Source: Taibaiella sp047605615
GTDB taxonomy: Bacteria; Bacteroidota; Bacteroidia; Chitinophagales; Chitinophagaceae
Assembly (NCBI GenBank): GCA_047605615.1
Contig: JASGFI010000105.1
Location: 1 to 10,364, forward strand
DNA: 10,364 nt
Reading direction: 5' to 3'
Part shown: positions 1 to 8,238 of the stretch, one piece after another
How the letters are laid out: each line of letters begins with the position of its first letter
Numbering within the stretch: position 1 is the first letter of the stretch
The notes under the pieces: model-generated
What the model was told of the DNA's origin: nothing
The model's database searches: none
Seen by the model: the letters and a program-made list of their open reading frames with translations, nothing else
Position numbers and translations under genes: made by a program

Positions 1-11
1 TCAGATTTTTT

Positions 12-45
12 AAAACAAAAAAGTCGGAAGAAAAAATCTTCCGAC
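12..45 (-). terminator. Intrinsic terminator of the M3 peptidase operon
   Basis: Read on the minus strand, a 9-bp perfect stem (GTCGGAAGA / TCTTCCGAC, positions 23-31 and 37-45) closes a 5-nt T loop. It is followed at once by six T, a G and four more T. This is a textbook rho-independent terminator about 90 nt past the stop codon of the M3 peptidase gene. The 90 nt between stop and hairpin hold no gene I can support. Confidence 0.85.
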
Positions 46-135
46 CATAACTACCAACATGGGTGCTTTCTGTATGACGAGAGCGGGCAACACACATCGG
101 CATAACCGTAGTTGCCGAAAACCCCTAACCTGTAA

Positions 136-2256
136 TCATTTCAAGCCCCTTGCTTTCAGCATGGGGGCTATCACCGGCGGTTTGCCCCTAAAGTCTTGGT
201 ACATTTTGGCGTATTCGATGGTGCTGCCGCGCGACAAGACCATTTCCCTGAAACGTTGGCCATTTTCCCTGATCAAGCCGCCATGTTCTTCAAACCAATT
301 GTAGGCATCGTGGTCCAGCATTTCGGTCCATAGATAGGCGTAGTAGCTGGCCGAATAGCCGCCGCCCCATATATGCTGGAAGTAAGAAGACCTGTACCTT
401 GTAGGCACCTCGGGCAGCAGTAAGTTGACCTTGCTTAATGCACTTTTTTCAAAGGTGTCTACGTCGCCCACCTTTTCGTCTTTGCCAAGCGAGTGCCATT
501 GCATATCCAAATTGGCGGCGGCCAGTAGTTCGGTTATGGCATAGCCTTGGTTGAAGGTGGCTGCATTTTTGATTTTGGTCACCAATTCGTCGGGAATGGT
601 GGCACGGGTTTCGTAATGCTTTGCATAATTTTTCAGGACACCGGGGTATAGCGCCCAATTTTCGTTGAACTGCGACGGGAACTCCACAAAATCCCGTGCT
701 GTGGCCGTACCCGACAAGGAAGGGTACTGTTGGTCGGCAAAGAAACCGTGCAATGCGTGACCAAATTCATGGAACATGGTGGTAACGTCGTCGAAGCTGA
801 TGAGTGCCGGTTGGCCGGCGGCGGGTTTGGTAAAATTGCACACGTTGAAGATGACGGGTTTGGTGCCCAATAGCTTCGATTGGCCTACCATGTTGTCCAT
901 CCAGGCACCGCCGCCTTTGTTGTCGCGTTTAAAGTAATCGGCATAAAACAAGCCTATGCTTTGCCCGTTTTCTTCGAACAATTCATAGACGGTTACATCG
1001 GGGTTATATACCGGCAAATCCGTGCGTTGCTTAAAGGTGATGCCATACAGCTGGGTGGCGGCATAGAATACGCCGTTCTTCAATACGCTGTCCAACACGA
1101 AGTATGGTTTCACCTCGGCCTCGTCCAAGTTATATTTGGCTTTGCGTACTTTTTCGGCATAAAAATTCCAATCGTAGGCTTGCAGCTTGAAGGTGTCGTG
1201 TTCGCTGTTGATTACCGCCTGAATATCGGCAGCTTCGCTGCGGGCGCGCGCCGTGGCTGCGGGTACGAGGGCGGCAAAAAAAGCATTGACGGCTTCGGGT
1301 ATCTTGGCCATCTGGTCTTGCAATTTCCAAGCGGCATAATTCTTGAAGCCCAAAAGTGCGGCCTTTTCCGCCCTTATTTTTGCCAATTTCAGCACCAATT
1401 GCCGCGTATCGTTGGCATCGCCTTTTTCGGCCCTGTTCCAGGAAGCGTCAAAAAGTTGTTGGCGTGTTTCGCGAACGGACATTGACTGCAAAGGAGGTTG
1501 CTGGGTGGTATTTTGCAAGGGGAACAACCATTTTCCGGCTTGCTTGTTTTCGTTTGCGTCTTTGGCCGCCGCATCCACATCTGCCTGCGAAAGACCCGCC
1601 AGCAGTGCCTTGTCGGCCACTACGTATGCACCGGCTTTGGCCGCGGCCAACAACTGATTGCTGAATTTGGTGCTCAAACTTGCCTCTTCTTCGTTCAGTT
1701 TTTTCAATAGGCTTTTATCTGCATCCGACAAGGCGGCACCGGCCATTTTGAATTCGTTGTAGTAATATTCGGCCAAGCGTATGGATTCCGCATCCAAGCC
1801 CAAGTTGTTTCGCTTTTCGTAAATTGATTTTACTTTTTCAAAAAGCTTTGTATTCAAAAATATGGCATCGTGGTGGGCGGCCAGCTTGGGTGCCATGGCT
1901 TCTTCTACCTTCTGCAAACCATCGTTGGTATTGGCTCCGGTCAATACGTTGAACACCATGTGCGCCCTGTTGAGCAAGGCACCGCTTTTCTCCAAGGCCA
2001 CCAACGTATTGTCAAAGGTAGGCGCGGCGGTATCGTTGGCTATGGCCTCCACCTCGGCCTGCTGTTCTTTTATGCCTTGCAGCATGGCTGGCTCAAAATC
2101 AGCATCTTTTATTTTGCCGAAATCCGGGGCCTGATAGGGCAATGTGCTGACGGCAAATAGCGGGTTCTCCCTATTGCTGCCGGCCTGTTCTTTATTGCCG
2201 CAAGAAGATACCATACCGGCCACAACCATACCACTTAAAATTAGTGCGTGTTTCAT
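136..2256 (-). CDS. M3-family zinc oligopeptidase (Dcp/oligopeptidase A-like), lipoprotein
   Basis: A 706-residue metallopeptidase of family M3 (dipeptidyl carboxypeptidase / thimet oligopeptidase group), close to the usual length of about 680-700. The zinc motif HEFGH is at 496-500 with the typical context MFHEFGHALHG. The downstream FVEFPSQ at 523-529 supplies the third zinc ligand (Glu525). The conserved C-terminal tract FQHIWGGGYSASYYAYLW (626-643) carries substrate-binding Tyr/His residues. These enzymes cut short peptides, and Dcp releases C-terminal dipeptides. The N-terminus (MKHALILSGMVVAGMVSSC) is a lipoprotein signal with lipobox VSSC, so Cys19 is probably lipidated and the enzyme sits in the periplasm or on a membrane face, unlike cytosolic E. 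coli OpdA. No strong acidic surface-export signal follows Cys19. The gene is last in a minus-strand block after ypfJ and gldA and ends before a strong terminator. The family call is firm; exact specificity (Dcp versus other M3) is not. Confidence 0.95.
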   Translation of the reverse strand: MKHALILSGMVVAGMVSSCGNKEQAGSNRENPLFAVSTLPYQAPDFGKIKDADFEPAMLQGIKEQQAEVEAIANDTAAPTFDNTLVALEKSGALLNRAHMVFNVLTGANTNDGLQKVEEAMAPKLAAHHDAIFLNTKLFEKVKSIYEKRNNLGLDAESIRLAEYYYNEFKMAGAALSDADKSLLKKLNEEEASLSTKFSNQLLAAAKAGAYVVADKALLAGLSQADVDAAAKDANENKQAGKWLFPLQNTTQQPPLQSMSVRETRQQLFDASWNRAEKGDANDTRQLVLKLAKIRAEKAALLGFKNYAAWKLQDQMAKIPEAVNAFFAALVPAATARARSEAADIQAVINSEHDTFKLQAYDWNFYAEKVRKAKYNLDEAEVKPYFVLDSVLKNGVFYAATQLYGITFKQRTDLPVYNPDVTVYELFEENGQSIGLFYADYFKRDNKGGGAWMDNMVGQSKLLGTKPVIFNVCNFTKPAAGQPALISFDDVTTMFHEFGHALHGFFADQQYPSLSGTATARDFVEFPSQFNENWALYPGVLKNYAKHYETRATIPDELVTKIKNAATFNQGYAITELLAAANLDMQWHSLGKDEKVGDVDTFEKSALSKVNLLLPEVPTRYRSSYFQHIWGGGYSASYYAYLWTEMLDHDAYNWFEEHGGLIRENGQRFREMVLSRGSTIEYAKMYQDFRGKPPVIAPMLKARGLK

Positions 2257-2282
2257 TTAGATTGATGATGAATTAGAAAGGG

Positions 2283-2310
2283 TAAAACTAAGGATAAAAC
2301 AATGAGGCAA
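2283..2310 (-). promoter_or_regulatory. Possible Bacteroidota promoter for the M3 peptidase
   Basis: On the minus strand TTG (2308-2310) is followed after 17 nt by TAGTTTTA (2283-2290), one mismatch from the Bacteroidota -7 element TAnnTTTG and within the 17-23 nt spacing described for Flavobacterium. It lies 27 nt upstream of the ATG, in the 138-nt gap after gldA. The sequence is AT-rich, so chance is a real alternative; it would allow expression separate from ypfJ-gldA. Confidence 0.35.
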
Positions 2311-2394
2311 CAAAAAAGGCGGGCAGCCCAAGGTTTTCGCTTCGTCGCAATGTACTGCTCATGTTTGGTTTAGCGGCCAAAAGCGAAAGCACCG

Positions 2395-3312
2395 TTATTT
2401 ACCCGTAGTCAGCATACGGAAAGCCTCTTCCAAACTATGGCTTTGTTCTTGCATGGCCACTATGCCAATGTCTTCGTTCACGGCCCATTTCATTATTTCC
2501 TTGCGTAGCTTGTCGGTGTTTTGCGAAGCTATCAACCATGTATTGGCTTCGGCCAAGGCTACGGTATCTGCCCAAGGCAGCGCGCGCAATGCGGCAGCGT
2601 CAACCGTTCTGTCCAATTTCAACACCAGGGAAGTTTCCGATTGCTGCGGCACGGCTTGTATTTTCTCCAAGGCATCGTCGGCCACTATGGCGCCGTTGTT
2701 GATGATGATGACCCTGCTGCACATGGCCTGCACTTCCTGCATGATGTGCGTGGACAGCAACACCGTTTTTTCCTTGCCCAATTCCGTTATCAAATCGCGT
2801 ATGTCCATTATCTGGTTGGGATCCAGGCCGCTGGTAGGCTCGTCGAGTATCAACACTTCGGGGTTGTGCATCAATGCCTGGGCCAGCCCCACACGCTGTT
2901 TGTATCCCTTTGACAGCGCGCCTATCTTCTTGCGCATTTCTTTGGCAAGTCCGGTGGCGGCTATCATCTCGTCTATCCTTGATGTCCGTACCTTGCCCAA
3001 GCGATGTACATTGGCCACAAATTCCAAGTATTCGCGCACGTACATGTCGTAGTACAGGGGATTGCTTTCGGGCAGGTAGCCTACGCATCGGCGCACTTCC
3101 ATGGGTTGGGCAGCTACGTCATGGCCACATACCAATGCTTTGCCCGCGGTGGGGTCTATGTAGGTGCTCAACATTTTCATGGTGGTAGATTTGCCCGCAC
3201 CATTCGGCCCCAAGAAACCTACGACCGTACCTTTTTTTATTTCAAAGGAAATATCGTTTACCGCTACTTGTTCGCCGTATTCTTTTCTTAATTCCGTTAC
3301 TACTATCGACAT
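2395..3312 (-). CDS. gldA: Gliding-motility-type ABC transporter ATP-binding protein GldA
   Basis: A 305-residue ABC ATPase. Walker A GPNGAGKST is at 35-43, the signature LSKGYKQR at 133-140, Walker B LILDEP at 154-159, and the H-loop histidine in STH at 189. The N-terminal stretch GEQVAVNDISF and the segment YLPESNPLYYDMYVREYL (79-96) match the GldA subfamily as I know it from Flavobacterium, and the short C-terminal extension ending SLEEAFRMLTTGK is also typical. GldA works with the membrane proteins GldF and GldG as an ABC exporter needed for gliding in F. johnsoniae, although many non-gliding Bacteroidota keep it. No gldF or gldG is present in this window, so the partners must be elsewhere. 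It follows ypfJ with a 21-nt gap and is almost certainly cotranscribed with it. ABC ATPase is certain; GldA orthology is likely from sequence pattern alone. Confidence 0.9.
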   Translation of the reverse strand: MSIVVTELRKEYGEQVAVNDISFEIKKGTVVGFLGPNGAGKSTTMKMLSTYIDPTAGKALVCGHDVAAQPMEVRRCVGYLPESNPLYYDMYVREYLEFVANVHRLGKVRTSRIDEMIAATGLAKEMRKKIGALSKGYKQRVGLAQALMHNPEVLILDEPTSGLDPNQIMDIRDLITELGKEKTVLLSTHIMQEVQAMCSRVIIINNGAIVADDALEKIQAVPQQSETSLVLKLDRTVDAAALRALPWADTVALAEANTWLIASQNTDKLRKEIMKWAVNEDIGIVAMQEQSHSLEEAFRMLTTGK

Positions 3313-3333
3313 GGAAATATTGTTGGGCCGTCA

Positions 3334-4176
3334 CTAATGTATGTCCTGGTACCTGCCTTGGTTCAAATCGCCGGTTTCAAATCCTTTTTTGAACCAATAC
3401 ATACGTTGCTGCGAGGTGCCGTGAGTAAAGGCATCGGGCACTACATAGCCTTGTGCTTCTTTTTGCAATTTATCGTCGCCTATGGCATTGGCGGCGGTAA
3501 GCGCGGCTTCCAAGTCGCCGGGGTCTAAAATATTGCGCATCTTGTTGGCATGGTAAGCCCATACGCCTGCCAGGAAATCGGCCTGCAATTCCAACTTCAC
3601 CGACAACTTGTTGTAAGCGGCTTCGCTCAATCGGCTGCGTTGGTTTTGTACTTGCTCGTTGATGCCCATAAGGTTCTGGATATGGTGCCCCACTTCATGC
3701 GCCACTACGTAGGCCACGGCAAAATTGCCGGGTGCATGAAACTGGTCGCGCAGTTCGCTGCAAAACGAAAGGTCTATATACACTTTTTGGTCTGCCGGGC
3801 AATAAAACGGCCCCATGGACGACGATGCGCCGCCACAGCCGCTTTGGGTGCCGTTGCTAAACATCACCAAGGTAGGTGCTTGGTATTGCGCATTGCTTTG
3901 CCTGAAAATACTGGTCCATACGTCTTCGGTACTTGCCAACACTACCTTTACCAACCGGGCCGTTGTATCATTGGCAGGATTTACCGGCACGGAAGACTGC
4001 TGCTGGCCGGCAGTCTGCTGAAGATTGTCCAGCAAGCCCGAAAAATCCCTACCGGTCAACAAACCTATTGCCAGTATTATCAGGGTACCCACGCCGCCAA
4101 TGGCCACTTTTCCGCCGCCGCTTATGCCGCGCCTGTCCTCTACGTTGCTACTTTCGCGTTCGCCTCTCCAACGCAT
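3334..4176 (-). CDS. ypfJ: YpfJ-type neutral zinc metallopeptidase, single-pass membrane protein
   Basis: A 280-residue protein of the putative neutral zinc metallopeptidase family (Pfam zn_peptidase, YpfJ). It shows the family start MRWRGERESSNVEDRRG and one membrane segment at about 22-41 (glycine then Leu/Ile rich). The active-site motif HEVGHH is at 160-165, ELQAD at 196-200 probably gives the third zinc ligand, and HGTSQQR at 252-258 is conserved in the family. Cysteines at 114, 126 and 139 may be disulfide-bonded, which suits the catalytic domain lying outside the cytoplasm. Length is normal for the family. The physiological substrate is unknown in any organism I can name. It is first in the minus-strand operon with gldA, and a TACATTTG element lies about 45 nt upstream. 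The family call is firm and the function is open. Confidence 0.93.
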   Translation of the reverse strand: MRWRGERESSNVEDRRGISGGGKVAIGGVGTLIILAIGLLTGRDFSGLLDNLQQTAGQQQSSVPVNPANDTTARLVKVVLASTEDVWTSIFRQSNAQYQAPTLVMFSNGTQSGCGGASSSMGPFYCPADQKVYIDLSFCSELRDQFHAPGNFAVAYVVAHEVGHHIQNLMGINEQVQNQRSRLSEAAYNKLSVKLELQADFLAGVWAYHANKMRNILDPGDLEAALTAANAIGDDKLQKEAQGYVVPDAFTHGTSQQRMYWFKKGFETGDLNQGRYQDIH

Positions 4177-4220
4177 ATCGTTTATGGTTTTTCGTTTAAA
4201 AAAAATGAACTTATCGGCGA

Positions 4221-4228
4221 CAAATGTA
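4221..4228 (-). promoter_or_regulatory. Candidate -7 element for the ypfJ-gldA operon
   Basis: The minus strand reads TACATTTG, a perfect match to the Bacteroidota -7 consensus TAnnTTTG, with about 45 nt between it and the ypfJ ATG. The only upstream TTG (4242-4244) is 13 nt away, shorter than the usual 17-23, so the -33 part is poor. The 241-nt region between ypfJ and the divergent lipoprotein gene (4177-4417) holds no coding region I can support. It also has a small inverted repeat ATTCT-GG-AGAAT at 4343-4354 of unknown meaning. Confidence 0.45.
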
Positions 4229-4417
4229 CATTTTAATGCTTCAAAAGTCCGTACTCTTTTTTGGGAAATAATTCGATAGCCGCCCGGAATTTCAAAAATA
4301 ACCTTGGCCGCGCGCCTTTCGTTTTATCCATAACGTAAAATTATTCTGGAGAATGTTACCAACATGACACATATTTATTTATTTTGCACTACTTTTCGTA
4401 ATCAAGCAAACAACCAA

Positions 4418-5734
4418 ATGAGCAAATTTTTTACAAGCATTGCCCTCCTGTCTTTATCCTTGTCCGCCATTACCTTTTCGGCCTGTAGGCAAGATTATGA
4501 TGCGCCGCCCGACAACAGTAGCTACGACCCGCAACTTACCGTCACCCACACCATAGCGCAGTTGCAAGCCATGACCCAGGGCGTGGCCATAGACAGCAAC
4601 GTGGTAGTGGCCGGCATAGTGGTGATGGACGATGAAAGCGGCAATTATTACAAATCCATAGTGATACAGGACTCTACGGGAGGCATACAAGTGCTTATTG
4701 ACCAAAACAGCTTGTACAACGATTATCCCATAGGGCGCAAGATTTACATCCAATGCAAGGGATTGTTTTTGGGTGCTTACGGCAGTTTGATACAGCTTGG
4801 CTATACGCCCGATGCCGGCGGAAGCATCAGCAATATTCCGGCTACCTTAATCGGCGACTTCATAGTGAAGGCCAATTATCCAAACACCGTAGTACCCGAC
4901 ACTTTTACCTTGGCACAACTTGCCTCGCCCGATGCCAATAAACCCCTCCTCAATACATTGGTGGCGGTAAAAGATGCAGAGTTTGCAGATGCCGATTTGG
5001 GCTTGCCTTATGCCCAATTATCGAGTTTGGCCACCGCAACCAACCGCACCGTCCAAGACTGTTCGGGCGGTACCATTACTTTGAGGAACAGCGGTTATGC
5101 AAAGTTCCAGCCCATAATAGTACCCGGCGGCAATGGTGTGATAGTGGGTATTTACACAAGATACAACACTACGCCCCAGCTCTACATCAGGGACACATCG
5201 GACGTTCGGTTCGTCAATTCGCGTTGCGATGGATCTTCTTCCAACATACAAACAATATTTACCGATGCCTTTAGCGATTTAAGCAATTGGAATGCCGTAA
5301 GCGTTACGGGCAGCGAAGCATGGAGCATTTCGTCGTCGTACGGCAGCCCCGCGCCCTGCGCCATCATGAACGGCTATAGCGGCGGCGCCAAAGCCAACGA
5401 AGACTGGCTGATAACCCAAGACCCCATAAGCCTAAACGTTAGCGGCCTCAGCACCTACACGCTTTCATTTGTTACGGCATCCAAATATTCCGGGCCGGCG
5501 TTGGAGTGTTATGTATCCACCAACTATACCGGCACGGGCGCACCTTCTGCCGCAAGCTGGACCTTGCTGTCGGCCACTTACGACAATTCCAACGCCTTCA
5601 CTTGGACCAATTCAGGCTCCGTTGACCTTTCCGGCTACAATGGCCAATCGGTTTACATAGCGTTCAAATACACTTCTACCACAAGCGGCGCCACTACCTG
5701 GGAGGTGGACAACGTGAAAATAGTTGGGGAATAA
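4418..5734 (+). CDS. Lipoprotein with DUF5689-like and choice-of-anchor-J domains
   Basis: I take the ATG at 4418 (438 residues) over one at 4364, because it opens directly with a lipoprotein signal (MSKFFTSIALLSLSLSA ... FSAC, lipid Cys23). The longer form would put 18 extra residues before it. After Cys23 comes RQDYD, acidic enough to be a possible surface-export signal. Residues about 38-270 look like DUF5689: a TIAQLQAM start, then beta-rich OB-fold-like stretches such as VVAGIVVMDDESGNYYKSIV and GGIQVLID. Residues about 280-436 look like a choice-of-anchor-J / cleaved-adhesin jelly-roll: FTDAFSDLSNWNAVS, then EDWLITQDPISL, then VYIAFKYTS and the closing WEVDNVKI. Such proteins are cell-surface or secreted binding proteins in Bacteroidota; the ligand is unknown. 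The gene stands alone, divergent from ypfJ and convergent with the TonB-dependent receptor gene. Domain names are from memory of family patterns, not a search. Confidence 0.75.
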   Translation: MSKFFTSIALLSLSLSAITFSACRQDYDAPPDNSSYDPQLTVTHTIAQLQAMTQGVAIDSNVVVAGIVVMDDESGNYYKSIVIQDSTGGIQVLIDQNSLYNDYPIGRKIYIQCKGLFLGAYGSLIQLGYTPDAGGSISNIPATLIGDFIVKANYPNTVVPDTFTLAQLASPDANKPLLNTLVAVKDAEFADADLGLPYAQLSSLATATNRTVQDCSGGTITLRNSGYAKFQPIIVPGGNGVIVGIYTRYNTTPQLYIRDTSDVRFVNSRCDGSSSNIQTIFTDAFSDLSNWNAVSVTGSEAWSISSSYGSPAPCAIMNGYSGGAKANEDWLITQDPISLNVSGLSTYTLSFVTASKYSGPALECYVSTNYTGTGAPSAASWTLLSATYDNSNAFTWTNSGSVDLSGYNGQSVYIAFKYTSTTSGATTWEVDNVKIVGE

Positions 5735-5759
5735 TTTTACAAAAAATGGCAGGTTGCGC

Positions 5760-5793
5760 AAAAAGTCGATACCCTGGAGTATCGACTTTTTTT
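5760..5793. terminator. Bidirectional intrinsic terminator between convergent genes
   Basis: A 12-13 bp perfect stem (AAAAGTCGATAC at 5761-5772 with GTATCGACTTTT at 5779-5790, plus A5760-T5791) closes a 6-nt loop. It has a seven-T run on the plus strand and a five-T run on the minus strand. It lies 26 nt after the plus-strand lipoprotein stop codon and about 140 nt after the TonB-receptor stop on the other strand, where I see no nearer terminator. The 139 nt from 5794 to 5932 hold no gene I can support. Confidence 0.85.
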
Positions 5794-5932
5794 ACACTGT
5801 TTTAAGCGGGTAACAATCGGGCGCATGCTTAGGTGCTTTCGGCATGGCAAGCGGGAAGCGCCATAATGTTTTTTGCCGCAAAGACCACCACATGTTGCAC
5901 AAAGGGAAGATGGCATATCGACCAAGTTTTCG

Positions 5933-8209
5933 TTATTTGGTCAAGTTAAACCTCAACGAAGCAAAGGCTGTGCGGCCGGTAGTAAGGTTCAATCCGCTGC
6001 CCAAACTGTGGCCGCCCGATGTGCCGCCACTATTTGATTGGCCCACGAAACCAATGATGGAATTGTTGAACAAATTGCGCAAGCCTACGGTGAGGTTCAA
6101 CCTCTTTCCCCATAAATATTTGTTGGCCGAAATGTCGATATTATGATAGCCTTTGGTATGCTCGCTACTGAATAAGCTGCCCCCTTCTATGCTGCCCACT
6201 ATAGGTTGCGAACCGGTGTATTTATAATACATAGCCATGCCCGCCGCCCATTTAGGAATATCGTAGCGCACGTTTCCATTTACTTCGTAATAATGGAAAT
6301 TGGGGGTGGTATCGGTTGCTGCTACCGTCTCAAAACTCTTGGTATAGCTTCCGCCCGCATCGAAGGCCAAGTTGCCAAAGGCAAAACCGGAAGTAAGCTG
6401 CAATACCAATATGCGGGTACGGCCGATGTTCACGTAATGGTAAGGCACGGTAGTAGTGCCGGAAGAAGAAGAGTCGGCATATTGCGCCAAGGCAATCTGG
6501 TCGCGCACATCGTCATAAAACCCCGTAAGCGACAAGTGTCCCGTTTTATCTTTTTCGTTGAACAAAGCACAACCGGCAGAAGCCTGGAGATGCTGGCTAT
6601 ACTCTGCCTTCAAATCGGTATTGCCATATATCTGGTGGTTGTTGTCCACAAAATCGAGGTACAATTCCTTGAGTGTGGGCGCCCTGAACCCACGGCTGTA
6701 CGAAGCCCTGAAAGCCCAAGCCGCATCGGGCTTATATAAGAAACTTAGGGATGGCGATATGGGTGCATTGTAGGCCGTATTGTGTATAAATCGGAAAGCC
6801 GGTTGAATGGTCAACTTTTGCCAGAGTTTGATGTCTGTGGTAAGGAACAAGGCATAATCGCCAATGTGCTTGCTGCCACCGGCTATTTTGTCCACCCCTT
6901 TGGCAAATTCGAGGTTTGCGTCGTAACCAAATGTATAGTTGAAGATACCGGCCCTGTTGTTGTAGGTAGTGCGCGAGGTAAAGTTGTTGAAACTATTGAC
7001 CGACTGGTCGCCGGAAACGGTGGAAAGCGTATAATCCATGGTGCTTAGGTCCACGCGCCGGGTAGTCCTGTCCCTATGATAAAGGGCATAGCTGTTGTTG
7101 CTTTCCCAATATCCATTGGCGCCGGCTTTCCATTTGAACTGGAGGCGGTTGTTCAACCTTTGCGTCCTGTAATACGCGTCGCTTACAAATCGGTTGTCGT
7201 TGCTGTAACCGTCCGGGAAACTACCCTTTATTGCCAACAGCTCGTTCAGGTAATCGGATGCCCAAGTAACTGAGGCATCGTTTTGGAAACGATAGGTATA
7301 TTTCAGATTGCCTACGTATTGCAGTTTGGGTTTCCACAAGGGGTTGCGCACGGTATCGTAATCGGGGTCCCAACCTTGGAAAAAATTGCGGGCACCGCTT
7401 ATGCTAAGGTTGTGGCGGTTATGGACAATGGCCCCGTCCACGCCAAAATTGTACCTGCCTACCGATTCGTAGTAGGCGTTGGCACCTATGGATTTGGCTT
7501 GAATGTTGGTTTTGGTTATCACGTTGATGATGCCGCCTATGGCATCCGAACCGTACATTACGTTCATGGGGCCTTGCACGGTTTCTATGCGTTCCACATT
7601 GTTCAGGTTTATCTGCGATAGGTCTATGTTGTTGCCTTCGCGGCCATTTAGGGGCAGGCCGTCCAGCAATATTTTTATGTTGTTCCCGCTCAATCCACGC
7701 ATATTTATTTGCGTACCCAGCGATGCATCCTGGTTCATGTTTATGCCCAGTTCGTTGCGCAAGGCATCTGTAAGGTTTACGGCTCCCATGGCACGCATTT
7801 TCTCCGCACCTATTACCCTGTAAACAGAAACCGCTTCGTCCAATTTGGTGGGCCGGCCCAGGCCCGTAACCACTACCTCGTTCAAACCCGTATATTGACG
7901 GCCCAATGATATGGTGCAGGCTCCGCTTGGGGGAGCCGTTTTTATCGCTACCTTATAGGGTTTGAAACCAACATTGGTCACTTCCAGCGCAGCAGGCCAT
8001 GTGTCTATATTCAGGACTGCCATGCCCTCTGCATCGCTTACCGTACCTGTTTCGTTTTCGCCCGCCCCTTGTCGAAGCAGCTTGACAGATACGCCGGGCA
8101 AGGCATCGCCCGTTTCGTCCACCACCTTTATTTTTACCGGGTAGGCGGTGGCCACGAGGGTGGCAAGGGTGCAACACAGCACGGCGAATATGCTTTGGGG
8201 AAAGTACAT
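5933..8209 (-). CDS. TonB-dependent outer-membrane receptor, HmuR/heme-receptor-like
   Basis: I choose the ATG at 8209 (758 residues). It begins a clean signal peptide (MYFPQSIFAVLCC ... ATA|YP, cut near residue 22). A start at 8269 would lie in an intergenic hairpin and add 20 polar residues. Order: carboxypeptidase-regulatory-like (CarboxypepD_reg) domain at about 23-105; TonB-box-like EVVVTGLGRP at 111-120; plug at about 125-235 with INMRGLSGNNIKILLDG and VQGPMNVMYGSDAIGGIINVI; then a 22-strand-type beta barrel to the C-terminus. FRAP (508-511), His525 and NTDL (530-533) reproduce the FRAP/YRAP - His - NPxL box of heme receptors such as HemR and P. gingivalis HmuR. This supports heme as cargo, but related siderophore and cobalamin receptors share parts of the box. 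It is second in an operon after the HmuY-like T9SS protein, 107 nt downstream. Receptor class is certain, cargo uncertain. Confidence 0.95.
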   Translation of the reverse strand: MYFPQSIFAVLCCTLATLVATAYPVKIKVVDETGDALPGVSVKLLRQGAGENETGTVSDAEGMAVLNIDTWPAALEVTNVGFKPYKVAIKTAPPSGACTISLGRQYTGLNEVVVTGLGRPTKLDEAVSVYRVIGAEKMRAMGAVNLTDALRNELGINMNQDASLGTQINMRGLSGNNIKILLDGLPLNGREGNNIDLSQINLNNVERIETVQGPMNVMYGSDAIGGIINVITKTNIQAKSIGANAYYESVGRYNFGVDGAIVHNRHNLSISGARNFFQGWDPDYDTVRNPLWKPKLQYVGNLKYTYRFQNDASVTWASDYLNELLAIKGSFPDGYSNDNRFVSDAYYRTQRLNNRLQFKWKAGANGYWESNNSYALYHRDRTTRRVDLSTMDYTLSTVSGDQSVNSFNNFTSRTTYNNRAGIFNYTFGYDANLEFAKGVDKIAGGSKHIGDYALFLTTDIKLWQKLTIQPAFRFIHNTAYNAPISPSLSFLYKPDAAWAFRASYSRGFRAPTLKELYLDFVDNNHQIYGNTDLKAEYSQHLQASAGCALFNEKDKTGHLSLTGFYDDVRDQIALAQYADSSSSGTTTVPYHYVNIGRTRILVLQLTSGFAFGNLAFDAGGSYTKSFETVAATDTTPNFHYYEVNGNVRYDIPKWAAGMAMYYKYTGSQPIVGSIEGGSLFSSEHTKGYHNIDISANKYLWGKRLNLTVGLRNLFNNSIIGFVGQSNSGGTSGGHSLGSGLNLTTGRTAFASLRFNLTK

Positions 8210-8238
8210 GTACTTAATATTTGGTTGTAAGTGGCAAT

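Noticed and set aside
880..1485. A 201-codon plus-strand open frame inside the M3 peptidase gene
   Set aside because: It lies antisense within a certain gene with conserved catalytic motifs, has no recognisable domain and no promoter or start context of its own.
2320..2394. Inverted repeat TTTCGCTT / AAGCGAAA after gldA as a terminator
   Set aside because: The loop is about 40 nt, a bulge is needed to extend the stem, and no T run follows directly; too weak to call.
2453..3052. A 199-codon plus-strand open frame antisense to gldA
   Set aside because: It mirrors the gldA codons; the minus-strand frame has all ABC ATPase motifs.
3550..4236. A 228-codon plus-strand open frame antisense to ypfJ
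   Set aside because: It is an antisense shadow of a complete metallopeptidase gene and has no coherent domain.
4353..4370. ATGTTAC-CAAC-ATGACAC upstream of the lipoprotein gene as a second Pho-like box
   Set aside because: The 11-bp spacing fits, but one half-site matches only 4 of 7 bases, which is expected by chance in AT-rich DNA.
5737..5925. A 62-codon minus-strand frame with several Cys residues (CATC, CGGLC) downstream of the receptor gene
   Set aside because: It runs straight through the bidirectional terminator hairpin, so the cysteine pattern is probably chance.
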